Shown here piece by piece: positions 53,672 through 63,351 of a stretch of DNA of 64,000 nt (its first letter is position 1; the number at the start of each line of letters is the position of its first letter). The stretch is from assembly GCA_910579865.1 (NCBI GenBank), contig CAJTXA010000013.1, positions 1 to 64,000 of the forward strand, written 5' to 3'. Below the pieces are notes generated by a model. It was not told where the DNA came from. It ran no database searches and was given only the letters and a program-made list of their open reading frames with translations. A program made the position numbers and the translations under genes. Source of the DNA: an uncultured Lachnospiraceae bacterium (GTDB taxonomy: Bacteria; Bacillota; Clostridia; Lachnospirales; Lachnospiraceae).

Positions 53672-55691
53672 TCCCCTTTTCCTCCAATTGCGAAAATAAC
53701 TGTTTCATTTCTATGTCTTCTGTATATATTTGTAAATACTCCCTTAATATCTGCTTTGCTTCTTCTATTTTATCCGCTTTTATTAAAATTAAAATATTTT
53801 CCCTTAATTGTTTTTTCAACTCCTCCTTCTCTTGTATTATAATATCTCTTTTTCTTATTTTCTCTTTTTTTCCTTTCAATATCTCTATTATTCTATATTC
53901 TTTTTTATCGTATGGCACTTCCCATTTTTCAACTATATCCAAAAATTTTTGACCATACCGCTTCCATATTTCTTTTACTACATATTCTAGTATATCCTCT
54001 GGATAAACTTTAAAAAAAACTCGTCCATTATTTCCATATCGAAGCGCAAAATCCAAAAGATTCACATATTCTTGTTCTTTTTTCCCCTTTAAATATTTTT
54101 TCACTATTTCAGCTGTCAATCTTTCAAATTTACTTGAAAATACTATAGATAAAATTTCACTTCTTTTTTCTAATGGTAAAAGTTTTAATTCTAAATTTTG
54201 TAAATGTCTTAAACATTCCTCTTCATTACCAACTTTTATATTTGCCTTTATCATACATCTTGCATATTCTGTACTACGATACTTTACCTCAACTGGATTA
54301 TCAGATGGAAAAACAGATTGTACTATACAAGCTTCCTTATCCTTTTCATATTCTTTTTTCAACTGCTCATAAACTTTACTTGCTCCAAAAATATCTTGCA
54401 AAGGACGTCGCAATTTATCGTCCATTTGTATAATCAGATAATAAATCATTAATGCATCAATTACAGAAAATGAAATATCTTTTACCAATTCTTTTGTATA
54501 ATAAAAAAAATCATCTGATTGTCCAATACTAAGTTGTAACAATGCTCGAATCATATGCACTTTATAATCACGAGATAATTTATAATCCTCATATATTTCC
54601 TTCATAATTACCATACCTCTGATATAATAGGCAAAACTTTCTCTCCACATACTCATTACTCCATATTCATTTGCAAATTGATAGCTATAACGCATATCAA
54701 ATGGATATTCCTCTAAATCTCTTTGTAAAATTCGTAAATTTCTAACACTTTTCTTTACTGCTCTTTCAAAATCATTCATATATGCAAATCCCTTATGATG
54801 TGCTGCTACATCTAAAAGTTTTTCTTTTTTCTCAATAATCCACAAAGCATCATGTATTCTTCCTTCAAAATGAAGGGTTGGAGTTATTTTAGCTATACGT
54901 GTTGTAATAAAATCATTATATTCTATATCATTTTCATACATATAGTTTCTTTGAAGATATGCTGCTGCATTATAATTTTTATATTCGCCACTTTGAAAAA
55001 AATCAAGAATACCTGTTACATCTTCAAACCATTCATCATCATCAATTGACATATACCATAATCCTTCGGCTGCATAAACTGCCTGATTCCTTGCTGCAGA
55101 CATATTATCACACCAAGGAAATTGAATTACCTTAGCACCATACTTTTTTGTTATTTCTACCGTTCCATCTGTACTGCCTGTATCTACCACAATTAGTTCT
55201 GAAGAAATCGTCTGAAGAATAGGCATAATTCCTTTCATACAACGTTCAATTGTATCAATCTGATTACTAACTGGAACTCCAATTGTAAGTAACTTATACC
55301 GCCCTTCATATTTTCCTCCCATTATAATTGGATTTTTTTTATAAATATAATTTCCATTTATATCTGATGTTGGTGGATACGTTTCATTCATTTTATCCAA
55401 TTTTGGAACAGTTAATATCGAATTTTCTTCTTCAAAGTCTTTTACAATAATCTGATCTTCTTCTATTAATTTAATTTCATTATATTCTGGAAAAATTTCT
55501 GTTGGATTTTCTTTTATTTTTTTATACATTTCATTAATGTTTTCTATATAGCGCATTTCCCAATATTTTGATTTTATCTCTTTCTCTTTAGCAAAACAAA
55601 TATATTCCCATTCTTCACTTTTTATTAAATAGGGATATGGAAAACCTAGTTTTGATTTCTTTTGCATTACTACACAAACTACCTTTTTCAA
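53664..55691 (-). CDS. GT-A glycosyltransferase with TPR-like tail, paralogue I
   Basis: The 675-residue protein starts at TTG (AGAGGATAAA before it) and is the most diverged copy: LGFPYPYLIKSEEWEYICFA, LLTIGVPVSNQIDTIERC, VDTGSTDGT, FPWCDNMSAARNQA, WYMSIDDDEWFE and LHFEGRIHDAL. Landmarks and catalytic DDD are intact. It is the only copy on the minus strand and lies directly downstream of flagellin, separated by the terminator at 55716-55741. The tail ends IKADKIEEAKQILREYLQIY, homologous to the tail ends of A and B. Confidence 0.85.
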   Translation of the reverse strand: MKKVVCVVMQKKSKLGFPYPYLIKSEEWEYICFAKEKEIKSKYWEMRYIENINEMYKKIKENPTEIFPEYNEIKLIEEDQIIVKDFEEENSILTVPKLDKMNETYPPTSDINGNYIYKKNPIIMGGKYEGRYKLLTIGVPVSNQIDTIERCMKGIMPILQTISSELIVVDTGSTDGTVEITKKYGAKVIQFPWCDNMSAARNQAVYAAEGLWYMSIDDDEWFEDVTGILDFFQSGEYKNYNAAAYLQRNYMYENDIEYNDFITTRIAKITPTLHFEGRIHDALWIIEKKEKLLDVAAHHKGFAYMNDFERAVKKSVRNLRILQRDLEEYPFDMRYSYQFANEYGVMSMWRESFAYYIRGMVIMKEIYEDYKLSRDYKVHMIRALLQLSIGQSDDFFYYTKELVKDISFSVIDALMIYYLIIQMDDKLRRPLQDIFGASKVYEQLKKEYEKDKEACIVQSVFPSDNPVEVKYRSTEYARCMIKANIKVGNEEECLRHLQNLELKLLPLEKRSEILSIVFSSKFERLTAEIVKKYLKGKKEQEYVNLLDFALRYGNNGRVFFKVYPEDILEYVVKEIWKRYGQKFLDIVEKWEVPYDKKEYRIIEILKGKKEKIRKRDIIIQEKEELKKQLRENILILIKADKIEEAKQILREYLQIYTEDIEMKQLFSQLEEKGNV

Positions 55692-55715
55692 TTTATCCTC
55701 TTCTTTCTATAAAGA

Positions 55716-55741
55716 AATAGGAAGTCATTTGACTTCCTATT
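55716..55741 (-). terminator. Terminator of flagellin
   Basis: AATAGGAAGTCA and TGACTTCCTATT form a 12-bp stem with a 2-base loop, then TTTCTTT on the minus strand. Confidence 0.75.
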
Positions 55742-55784
55742 CCTTAATTGTATTCTATTCTTAATCGATAATTTATCTACTCTA

Positions 55785-57392
55785 TTACTGTAAAAGTGAC
55801 AAAACACCTTGAGTAGACTGATTTGCCTGTGCCAACATAGACTGTGCTGCTTGTTGTAAGATATTATTCTTAGAATAAGTAACCATCTCATTAGCCATAT
55901 CAACATCACGAATACTAGATTCAGCAGACTGTAAATTCTCAGCTGTATTATCCAAATTAGAGATAGTATGCTCTAATCTATTCTGTACAGCACCTAATTT
56001 ACTTCTCTGAGCAGATACTAATTTAATTGCATCATCAACAGTCGTAATTGCACTTTCTGCTCCACTTGTTGTAGAAATACTAACTTTGCTTACACCAAGC
56101 GCATCTGCACTCATATCACCAATTGTAAAGTTCATTACTTGACCTTCGTTTGCACCAATGTGTAAGGTAATACCTTCTCCACCGCTGCCTCCGCCATATC
56201 CATCTTGACCATATAAAGCATCTGTGTGTCCTATTCCTGCTCCAGAACCTAATTTAAGCGTCATTGTTGCAGTTTTAGCAGATTCTTTCTTGAAAAGGAA
56301 TGCTTCATTCCCATCTGGTGCAGCACTTTCTAATTTTACTTCCATATCAAGTCCTGCCTTTGATAATAACATTTCAATATCTTTTGCACTATATTCTTTT
56401 CCTGCTGCAAGATGTAATTTATAAGCACCAGTTGTACTAACTGTATTATTCGCACCATACGACTGCTCTTTTATTGTTTCAACTTCTTCTTTTCCATCTA
56501 CTTTGTCAAAAACAACACTAATTTGTACTCCATTATATTCACTACCAAACTTATTAGATGTAATTGTCATCTTACTTGCAGCATTTTGAATCTCTTCAGT
56601 CATAGTAGCACTTTGAGTTGCTCTTACACCTGCAACTGTTGTACCTGTTGTACCATCTTTTGCTTGTAAAACACCATTTGCCAGTTTAAGTGTAACCTCA
56701 GCAGGAGCAGCTGTAGAAGCTGGTGCTTGTTTTGCATTCTTTATTAAACTGTCAATCTGTGACTGTGAATAAGATGTCTGTGCCAAATTTAATGTTAATG
56801 TTTTTCCAGCAGTATCCCAAACAGCCGACTCACTACCTATCTTAATATCACTAGTAGCTTTTACACTTACCTGAACTCCTGATATATTAGAAGATAAAAT
56901 TGCTCCTTGCAAATTTGCATTGCTTCCTACTACTCCAAATGATGGACCAGCATCTCCACCAACTCCGCCATCTAAAGAGCCATCTAACAACTTCATTGTA
57001 TTAAATTCTGTTGTTTCAGCAATTCTTGTTAACTCATCTTTTAACTCTTCTACTTCAGCCTGGATTGCTTCTCTATCGTCATCTGTTTCTGTACCATTTG
57101 CCGCCTGTACAGAAAGTTCTCTCATTCTCTGTAAAATAGAATGGGACTCATTTAATGCACCTTCTGCTGTTTGGATTAAAGAAATACCATCCTGTGCATT
57201 AGTGGAAGCCTTATTTAAACCACGAATCTGTCCTCTCATCTTTTCAGAGATAGAAAGACCTGCTGCATCATCTGCTGCACGATTAATTCTATAACCTGAT
57301 GATAATTTTTCTGTGGATTTTGATTGATCAGATACGATGCCGCCTAACATTCTGTTTGCGTTCATAGCTTGCATGTTGTGTTGAATAACCAT
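55785..57392 (-). CDS. fliC: Flagellin
   Basis: The 535-residue protein has the flagellin N-terminal D0/D1 (MVIQHNMQAMNANRMLG, LSSGYRINRAADDAAGLSIS, LQRMRELSVQAANGT) and C-terminal D1/D0 (LGAVQNRLEHTISNLDNTAE, MVTYSKNNILQQAAQSMLAQ, GVLSLLQ). The RMRELSVQ segment is the TLR5-recognised site and is intact. Residues 140-430 are a variable, Ser/Thr/Ala/Gly-rich surface domain, the likely glycosylation target. There is no signal peptide, as expected for type III export. AAGGAGG precedes the ATG, and a sigma-D promoter lies at 57530-57556. It is monocistronic and flanked by glycosylation genes. Confidence 0.97.
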   Translation of the reverse strand: MVIQHNMQAMNANRMLGGIVSDQSKSTEKLSSGYRINRAADDAAGLSISEKMRGQIRGLNKASTNAQDGISLIQTAEGALNESHSILQRMRELSVQAANGTETDDDREAIQAEVEELKDELTRIAETTEFNTMKLLDGSLDGGVGGDAGPSFGVVGSNANLQGAILSSNISGVQVSVKATSDIKIGSESAVWDTAGKTLTLNLAQTSYSQSQIDSLIKNAKQAPASTAAPAEVTLKLANGVLQAKDGTTGTTVAGVRATQSATMTEEIQNAASKMTITSNKFGSEYNGVQISVVFDKVDGKEEVETIKEQSYGANNTVSTTGAYKLHLAAGKEYSAKDIEMLLSKAGLDMEVKLESAAPDGNEAFLFKKESAKTATMTLKLGSGAGIGHTDALYGQDGYGGGSGGEGITLHIGANEGQVMNFTIGDMSADALGVSKVSISTTSGAESAITTVDDAIKLVSAQRSKLGAVQNRLEHTISNLDNTAENLQSAESSIRDVDMANEMVTYSKNNILQQAAQSMLAQANQSTQGVLSLLQ

Positions 57393-57529
57393 ATAATTTT
57401 CCTCCTTGAAATAAGATTACCAATCCAATTGGTATTTGTCTTTCTTAATACAGCTTCCTTGCTGTATTTCTATAGAAGATTTCCCATCTGACCGTACGCT
57501 TCATCTGTTCCATCTTGTTTACACCTTAT

Positions 57530-57556
57530 ATATCGGAATTCCTTTTAAATACTTTA
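57530..57556 (-). promoter_or_regulatory. Sigma-D (sigma-28) promoter of flagellin
   Basis: Minus-strand TAAA (57556-57553), 16 bases, CCGATAT (57536-57530), about 138 bases before the ATG. It matches the flagellar sigma factor consensus. Confidence 0.88.
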
Positions 57557-57594
57557 GAGCATTTTAAAATTTTTTATAATTTTTCTATTCTATT

Positions 57595-58566
57595 TTATTT
57601 ACTTTCCTCTGGTGGTAAACCAATCAATATATAATCAGTTGGAAAACATTGTAATCCATTGTAGCGAAGATAAAAATGATATCCGGGTTGGATCTGCTCT
57701 ATCAGTTCAAAAATAGAAAACAAATCCTTATTCGAATGATAAATTGAAATCGCTAACTTTGGTCTATCATTTCTTATATGTTCTTGTGCTCCACGAATTG
57801 CATCTTGTTCTGCTCCTTCTATATCTGTTTTAATAAAAGTTATCTTTTCTGTTATATCTTGATCTAATGCTACTGTTTCTACTTCTTTTTTTCCAAAATT
57901 TACTAATGACTGTGCATCTGTCGTTCCATTATCAGAAAGATACATAATACCATTTTTCCTACTTGCACCTACTGGACGAATTACAATATTTGGAATCGAA
58001 TCAAAACGTTCATGAAGTTTTTCTATATTATTCTCTTCAATTTCATAACAATAAATCTTTTTATAGCAATTTTCTCCATAAGTATAGCGGTACTCATCAA
58101 TTGTATCCCCTTGCCATGCCCCTAAATCCACAAATACCTCATTTTCATCGCACATTATCAAATCCATATCAAAATAAGATAAAAAACAATTTTCCTTTAC
58201 CATACTAATATTTTTATAAGAAAAATTCAACCAATTATTTAAAATCATAAGTAATACATATTTTGAACGATAATCCTCTAATCGATAATAAAACTTTTCA
58301 ATATTCTTCCATGCACCCTTTAAAATAGCTGCCCTTTGATGAATTAAACTAATATCACCTGATTCAAAATCCAATTTCCCCCAAAATTGATATTGATTGT
58401 GAAAATTTACAGTTGACAATACCACTTCATCTGGGGTATCCTTTACCCACTGTTTAAAATTTGCAATTATAAATGCTACAAGTTGACTTTTATTTCTCTG
58501 TTGTACAATTTTTTTAATATCTTCAAATATTCTATCCACTACTAACTGTCTTTGATTCGTTTCCAT
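57595..58566 (-). CDS. FkbM-family methyltransferase
   Basis: The 323-residue protein has motif I EVFVDLGAWQGDT, IYCYEIEENN after the second strand, the FkbM signature FIKTDIEGAEQDAI and the C-terminal PKLAISIYHSNKDLF...YHFYLRYNG. The N-terminal 130 residues are a helical extension. FkbM enzymes O-methylate sugars or polyketides; here the flagellin glycan is the likely target. It lies between fliC and the fliDST cluster on the same strand. The sequence upstream of fliC separates it from the flagellin transcript. Confidence 0.85.
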   Translation of the reverse strand: METNQRQLVVDRIFEDIKKIVQQRNKSQLVAFIIANFKQWVKDTPDEVVLSTVNFHNQYQFWGKLDFESGDISLIHQRAAILKGAWKNIEKFYYRLEDYRSKYVLLMILNNWLNFSYKNISMVKENCFLSYFDMDLIMCDENEVFVDLGAWQGDTIDEYRYTYGENCYKKIYCYEIEENNIEKLHERFDSIPNIVIRPVGASRKNGIMYLSDNGTTDAQSLVNFGKKEVETVALDQDITEKITFIKTDIEGAEQDAIRGAQEHIRNDRPKLAISIYHSNKDLFSIFELIEQIQPGYHFYLRYNGLQCFPTDYILIGLPPEESK

Positions 58567-58622
58567 CTTATTCTCCCTAATTTCTTAGTCCTGTTTTTCT
58601 AAAACTTATCTTTTTATTATAA

Positions 58623-59672
58623 TTATAATGAATTTTCTCCAGTAATTAGACAAACTCCTTCCTTCATCTTACGCTTTTCAATTACCAAAACACTGTCATA
58701 ATAGTGCAGGCTATGCATTGTATGTGTATAACATGGATAATTATTTTTAAAAATACTTTCATTATACCAAACATTTATATAATCAATAAAATTTTTACTA
58801 TATTCAATAAAAGAGGCTGGATTTTTATAACCTCCACCATAGTCATCCCAATAAGATGTATGCAAATCCTCACACAAATAAACACCTTCCTCTGAGATAT
58901 GTTCAAACATTTCTTCAAATGTAATAATCTGTTGTTCCATGGTATGTCCACCATCATCTATTAAAATATCCACTTTTGGATAATTTTCTTTAAATTTCTT
59001 CCAAAACTCTCGATCTGATTGGGAACCTATTTCAATTTTAATCTGCTCCTCTTTATATTGTAATGTTGATTCCTCAACATCGATTCCAACAATCTGTGCT
59101 TTACTTCCAAAATAATCCTTCCACATTTGAAGAGCTCCGCCTTTCCAAATTCCAACTTCCACAATTACACATTCTGTATTACGATATTTTTGAAAATGCC
59201 TATCATATATTTCAAAGAAATGTAAATATTTTGCTGCCAAGCGATGATGTTTCTTATAATAAAATTTTTCAAGATCATTTAATGTATCACACTGTTGTAA
59301 TTCTGTAATAACATCAGACACTCTATATACCTTATTCCAATCTATCTGATGAGCCCCAATATTAAATCTCATCCATTTATAATAGGAAACTACTTTACTT
59401 TCTTTCAATCCAAGTGTTTCTATCAAAACTGGTATAATTGCTTCACATATAGTAGGTTCTGCACAAACTACTAACTTTTCAAACTGAGATTGGACAATAT
59501 CCGATGGCCTTTGAATAATATATTCTCCAAAAATATTTTTCCCTCATTCTTCCTTATCATTAAAAAAAATCCCATTTATATAAGTTGTAGGAAACAATAT
59601 ACCACAAATTTCTTTTATAATTGAAAAAGCTTTCTCTTTTGGTCCTGCCCCAAATAATGCGACTATTTCCAT
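58623..59672 (-). pseudogene. Class I methyltransferase interrupted by an in-frame TGA
   Basis: From ATG 59672 the frame reads MEIVALFGAGPKEKAFSIIK, hits TGA at 59546-59544 (codon 43), and then stays open to 58623. The downstream part holds CVIVEVGIWKGGALQMW (SAM motif I), IVGIDVEES and VDILIDDGGHTMEQQ, a CmcI/rhamnosyl O-methyltransferase-like pattern. The residue at the stop lies in EE*GKNIFGEY, where TGG (Trp) changed to TGA would be a single step. Translation could restart at the TTG at 59426, giving 267 residues with the whole methyltransferase core, so partial function is possible. No selenocysteine context was seen. Confidence 0.75.
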
Positions 59673-59716
59673 TTATAAAATTATCTCCCTTCGTTTCTTT
59701 ATTCTTTTAAATTAGC

Positions 59717-59807
59717 TATAACGCTACAAAATCAGATAAAATAAAGTAAATTAATGCTGATAATAAGTATCTCAATTACATTATATACCTAAATTTGTAG
59801 CGTTATA
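59717..59807. repeat. 14-bp inverted repeats 63 bases apart
   Basis: TATAACGCTACAAA (59717-59730) and TTTGTAGCGTTATA (59794-59807) are exact reverse complements. The interior has no gene. The gap is long for a terminator loop; a small invertible segment or an operator pair is possible. Confidence 0.6.
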
Positions 59808-59838
59808 ATTTAATTTTTTCTAAAAATATTTTTATTAT

Positions 59839-60321
59839 CTATTTCTTTCGATCCATAAATTGTGCATCCATATGCTGTAATTTTGACATAGTTTGATAAT
59901 ACTTTGTAGCCACATTCGATGCTACCTTCTTCTCTCGGGTTCGCTGATGCAACTGGGCAAATCGCTTTTCAGCTAATACTTTATTTTGATTTTCTTTTAC
60001 TTGAATAGAAACAGCCTTTTCTGTAATGATTTTAATTGCTTTTTGAAGGTTTTGAATGGAGGTGGCATATACTTGTTTATGGTCAATCAGTTCCGTACCA
60101 ATTCTATCATAAATCCCCTGAAATCCCGTATCTAAAAGGTTAAGTTCTTCTAACAATTCTCCCTTTTCTTCAATATTACATTCCCAAGCATCTAGATCTG
60201 TTAATTCCTGCTCTAAAATTACTTTCTGCTCCAATGTCTTTTCTTCGATCTGATTGAGCAGCTCTATTTTCTTTTGAAGGCTTTCCTCCAAGATATGAAC
60301 ATACTTTTCTGTTTCTCCCAT
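59839..60321 (-). CDS. FliT/FlgN-like flagellar chaperone
   Basis: The 160-residue protein is an almost pure helical coiled coil (ILEESLQKKIELLNQIEEKT, DRIGTELIDHKQVYATSIQN, VATKYYQTMSKLQHM). It is encoded immediately downstream of fliS, the usual site for FliT. FliT/FlgN-type proteins keep cap or hook-associated proteins unfolded and feed them to the export ATPase. The assignment rests on position, size and helicity; sequence motifs in this family are weak. AGGAGAG precedes the ATG. Confidence 0.6.
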   Translation of the reverse strand: MGETEKYVHILEESLQKKIELLNQIEEKTLEQKVILEQELTDLDAWECNIEEKGELLEELNLLDTGFQGIYDRIGTELIDHKQVYATSIQNLQKAIKIITEKAVSIQVKENQNKVLAEKRFAQLHQRTREKKVASNVATKYYQTMSKLQHMDAQFMDRKK

Positions 60322-60336
60322 TTCACTCTCCTATGC

Positions 60337-60705
60337 CTATTTTGTCTTAGAAGCGTGTATAACTTCCTTCCACGTATCACGCATCTCTCTCATATAACCC
60401 AATGCCTGCTCCAGCTTTTCTTTATCTTTCTTTAAATTAGCATCCAGAAGAAGCTGTAAGATACAACGATATACATTTTCAAAATCTTTTGCTACCTTAT
60501 ACTTTGGATCTAAGGTCATTAGTAAATGTTCATATATTCGTTCTGCCTTTTGAATATTGGTATTTACTTTTTCAAAATTTTTCTCTTCTAACCCCATCTT
60601 TGCTATATTGGTAAATTTAATTGCTCCCTCATAGAGCATCAAGGTCAATTCCGACTGTGATGCGGTCTGTATACGGTTGTTTGCATAGCTGTTATAACCT
60701 GCCAT
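60337..60705 (-). CDS. fliS: Flagellin export chaperone FliS
   Basis: The protein (122 residues) begins MAGYNSYANNRIQTASQSEL, and LTLMLYEGAIKF is the FliS signature. The helical remainder (AERIYEHLLMTLDPKYKVAK, FENVYRCILQLLLDANLKKD) fits the four-helix fold that clamps the flagellin C-terminus. The ATG at 60705 is chosen because GGAGG lies 7 bases upstream; a frame from 60753 has no such site. It sits between fliD and the FliT-like gene in the usual order. Confidence 0.95.
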   Translation of the reverse strand: MAGYNSYANNRIQTASQSELTLMLYEGAIKFTNIAKMGLEEKNFEKVNTNIQKAERIYEHLLMTLDPKYKVAKDFENVYRCILQLLLDANLKKDKEKLEQALGYMREMRDTWKEVIHASKTK

Positions 60706-60805
60706 ATTGATTCCTCCATCTGTTCCTTCTATAGTCTGAATCAGGGGTGCCACACAAAAAGCAAAGCTATAAGTATACTCTTTGATGTGGCATCCCCTTA
60801 ATCAA

Positions 60806-63340
60806 TTAAGCTCCGCCTCCCAACAAACTAGTCAGGGATGCTGTGCTTGACTGTAACTTCGAAAGTGCAGTTTCCATTGCTGCAAACTGCTTATAGTACT
60901 TATCTTCCATTGCTGCAATTTTTTCTTCCCATCTCTTAATATCTTTCTCATAAGCTTCATATTCGGTCTTCATCTGTTTATCATTGTAAACCGTATATGC
61001 ACTGCTTAATTTTGTAGACTTCATCTTTTCTGTTAATGTGGAATACATATCCGTTGATAACTTCTGGAAGAATTCCATTACTGCATCTGGATCATCTGCA
61101 ATCGCAGCTTTTAATTTATCTGAATTTAATGCTACATTGGTATCATCTGGATCACCATCAATATGATATGCATTTCTCTCATTTTGTTTTGATGTAAAAT
61201 ATCCTAACGTTTTAATACCAAATGTAGATAAGCTATAGTCTTTTCCATTAATTGAGTAAGAACCACGCATTACATTTCGCATTGCAGAAGAAACGGAATT
61301 TAAAGTAGAATCCCTGCGAAGAAGGGAATCTTTAATTTTCTGTTCCCATTTTTCAACTTCCTTCTCAGACATTGCATCTTTTTCTTCGTCTGTCAATGGC
61401 TCATATTTTGATGCACTATCTGCGTTGTAAGCAGTATCCATTGCAATCATAAGTTCATTATATTGTTTTAAGAAATCCTTAATTGTATTATAAACACCTT
61501 CCGTATCACTCGCTGTGTCAATAATCACTGGATCAGAGCCTGGAACAACGTTTCCTGCTGCATCTTCAGTTGCATTGGTTTTCTTTGCAGTAATTGTTAA
61601 ACCATTGATATTAAATGAGTTTGTATTAGAAGTATAATCTACTCCATTCAATTGAATCTTCGCATCCTGCCCATCAACTTTTACTACCTTTGAATCCGAT
61701 ACTGCACTTCCATTAATCTGATCTTTTGCAAAAGCTATCTGATTATCTAAATTGGTCTTATATTCATCTACCTTTTTGTCAATAATATCTTCCAATGGAT
61801 CTGTACTTTTATCTACAAAGATAAATCCACCATTCCCATCTGATGTTATACTAGTAAATTTTTCTTCAATTGCTGTCATTTCCGTAGAAATCTTATTTAA
61901 TGCATCTGCTTCAGAGCCTGCACTATAGGCATCCATTCCTACTATTTTTGCATATTCATTATATTCGTCTAAATCACTTCCTGTCAATGGAGTTCCACCA
62001 GCAGTATCTAACAGATTTTTCATCTCATTATAGATTTCATAATTTGCTTTAGAATTTGCAATATCTTTCCTATAAGCATTTTCTGCATCCTGAAGTTCTC
62101 CTGCATATTGCATTAATTCCATATCCATTTTGCCAAACTGAATATTTCCATCTTCATCCTTCTTAATATCCCCGTTTTCATCAACAGCACCAAAAATGGA
62201 AGCTAATGCTTTTTTTCTTGGGTCGCTATCTGGCAGAGCTTTACATTCTTCTTGTAACGTTTCTTCTTTTATTCCCACTAATGTAATCACACCATTGTTA
62301 TTCTTTATACCAGAATATTTTGCTGCAATTTCTTGCTGTTTTGCTTCTATCGCACTCTTCTGATTTGCTACATCCGAAGCATTATATGGATCGAGTCCAT
62401 AATTACTTGCCAATGTATTATATTCTGTTTCAAATTGCGCATACTCTGTCTGAGCATCTGCATCCCCATTATCTGCGTCTTCTTTTAATTCTGCTAATTT
62501 ATCATGATAATCAAGCAATTTTTGATAATCCATATATTGCATCTCATATCCACTTGTAATACTTCTTATAGCAGAAGATATCTCTTTTGCTGATGACAGC
62601 TTATTTTTATACGTTGTCTTCATAGCTTCAGCATCCCAATTTGCAATCTCCTGATACATCTGCTTTTGTTCATCTGACAGAGTATAAATACCCATATTTT
62701 TTAACGCATTTACTCCATTTGCATCAGTGGCCATAATGTCAAAATCATAGTCTGCTCCACTCTTTAATGCACTGATATAAAATCTCTGATTTGTTGTATC
62801 AAAATTTGCAGAAACTCCTGCATCTTTTAATGCTTTTGTTAAATCGCTAATTTTCATATCAGCAGAAAGTGTAATTTCTGTTTCTTTTCCATTCGGATTT
62901 TCTTCGCTTTTTGCTTTTACACGAATTGTTGTATCTGACGTAATTCCCAATTCACTTAACTTGCTGGAAGCTGATAATTTCTTTCCATTTGTTCCACTTA
63001 CCTTATCTCCTGTTAAGTAAGAGGATTTTGCAAGGCTGCTTACAAAAAGCGTCTGGGTTCCTACAACTGCTCCAGAACCTGCTGTTACACTTGCAATACT
63101 CTCATCTGAACTGGTACTCTTTTTTGTGGAATATGCAGATGAAAAACGCAATTTACTTACTGCATTGCTATAAAAATTATAGATTTTTGCGTTCATTTCT
63201 TTCCAAACATCTTGTTTCCACTCTAACTTTGTCTTATTTTTTACGATTTTTTCTTTTTTGTTGCTGTATGCGGACACCAATTCTTTTACAATTGAATCTG
63301 TATCCAGCCCAGAAACCATACCTGATAATCTAATTGGCAT
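60806..63340 (-). CDS. fliD: Flagellar filament cap FliD (hook-associated protein 2), enlarged
   Basis: The 844-residue protein begins MPIRLSGMVSGLDTDSIVKE and has QTLFVSSLAKSSYLTGD, AKIQLNGVDYTSNTNSFNIN and NTIKDFLKQYNELMIAMDTA as FliD landmarks, ending in the coiled D0 region (YYKQFAAMETALSKLQS). FliD is often 450-600 residues; here an extra region at about 225-560 is helical and acidic, with DENGDIKKDEDGNIQF resembling calcium-binding loops. It caps the filament and guides flagellin folding. The insert is probably a surface domain. It is co-oriented with flaG and fliS. Confidence 0.93.
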   Translation of the reverse strand: MPIRLSGMVSGLDTDSIVKELVSAYSNKKEKIVKNKTKLEWKQDVWKEMNAKIYNFYSNAVSKLRFSSAYSTKKSTSSDESIASVTAGSGAVVGTQTLFVSSLAKSSYLTGDKVSGTNGKKLSASSKLSELGITSDTTIRVKAKSEENPNGKETEITLSADMKISDLTKALKDAGVSANFDTTNQRFYISALKSGADYDFDIMATDANGVNALKNMGIYTLSDEQKQMYQEIANWDAEAMKTTYKNKLSSAKEISSAIRSITSGYEMQYMDYQKLLDYHDKLAELKEDADNGDADAQTEYAQFETEYNTLASNYGLDPYNASDVANQKSAIEAKQQEIAAKYSGIKNNNGVITLVGIKEETLQEECKALPDSDPRKKALASIFGAVDENGDIKKDEDGNIQFGKMDMELMQYAGELQDAENAYRKDIANSKANYEIYNEMKNLLDTAGGTPLTGSDLDEYNEYAKIVGMDAYSAGSEADALNKISTEMTAIEEKFTSITSDGNGGFIFVDKSTDPLEDIIDKKVDEYKTNLDNQIAFAKDQINGSAVSDSKVVKVDGQDAKIQLNGVDYTSNTNSFNINGLTITAKKTNATEDAAGNVVPGSDPVIIDTASDTEGVYNTIKDFLKQYNELMIAMDTAYNADSASKYEPLTDEEKDAMSEKEVEKWEQKIKDSLLRRDSTLNSVSSAMRNVMRGSYSINGKDYSLSTFGIKTLGYFTSKQNERNAYHIDGDPDDTNVALNSDKLKAAIADDPDAVMEFFQKLSTDMYSTLTEKMKSTKLSSAYTVYNDKQMKTEYEAYEKDIKRWEEKIAAMEDKYYKQFAAMETALSKLQSSTASLTSLLGGGA

Positions 63341-63351
63341 ATCTTTCCCTC

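Noticed and set aside
55688..55909. Small ORF overlapping the flagellin 3' end
   Set aside because: It is an out-of-frame shadow of fliC with no Shine-Dalgarno.
59544..59546. TGA as a selenocysteine codon
   Set aside because: No thiol/selenol active-site context and no clear stem-loop immediately after it; a TGG-to-TGA nonsense change is simpler.
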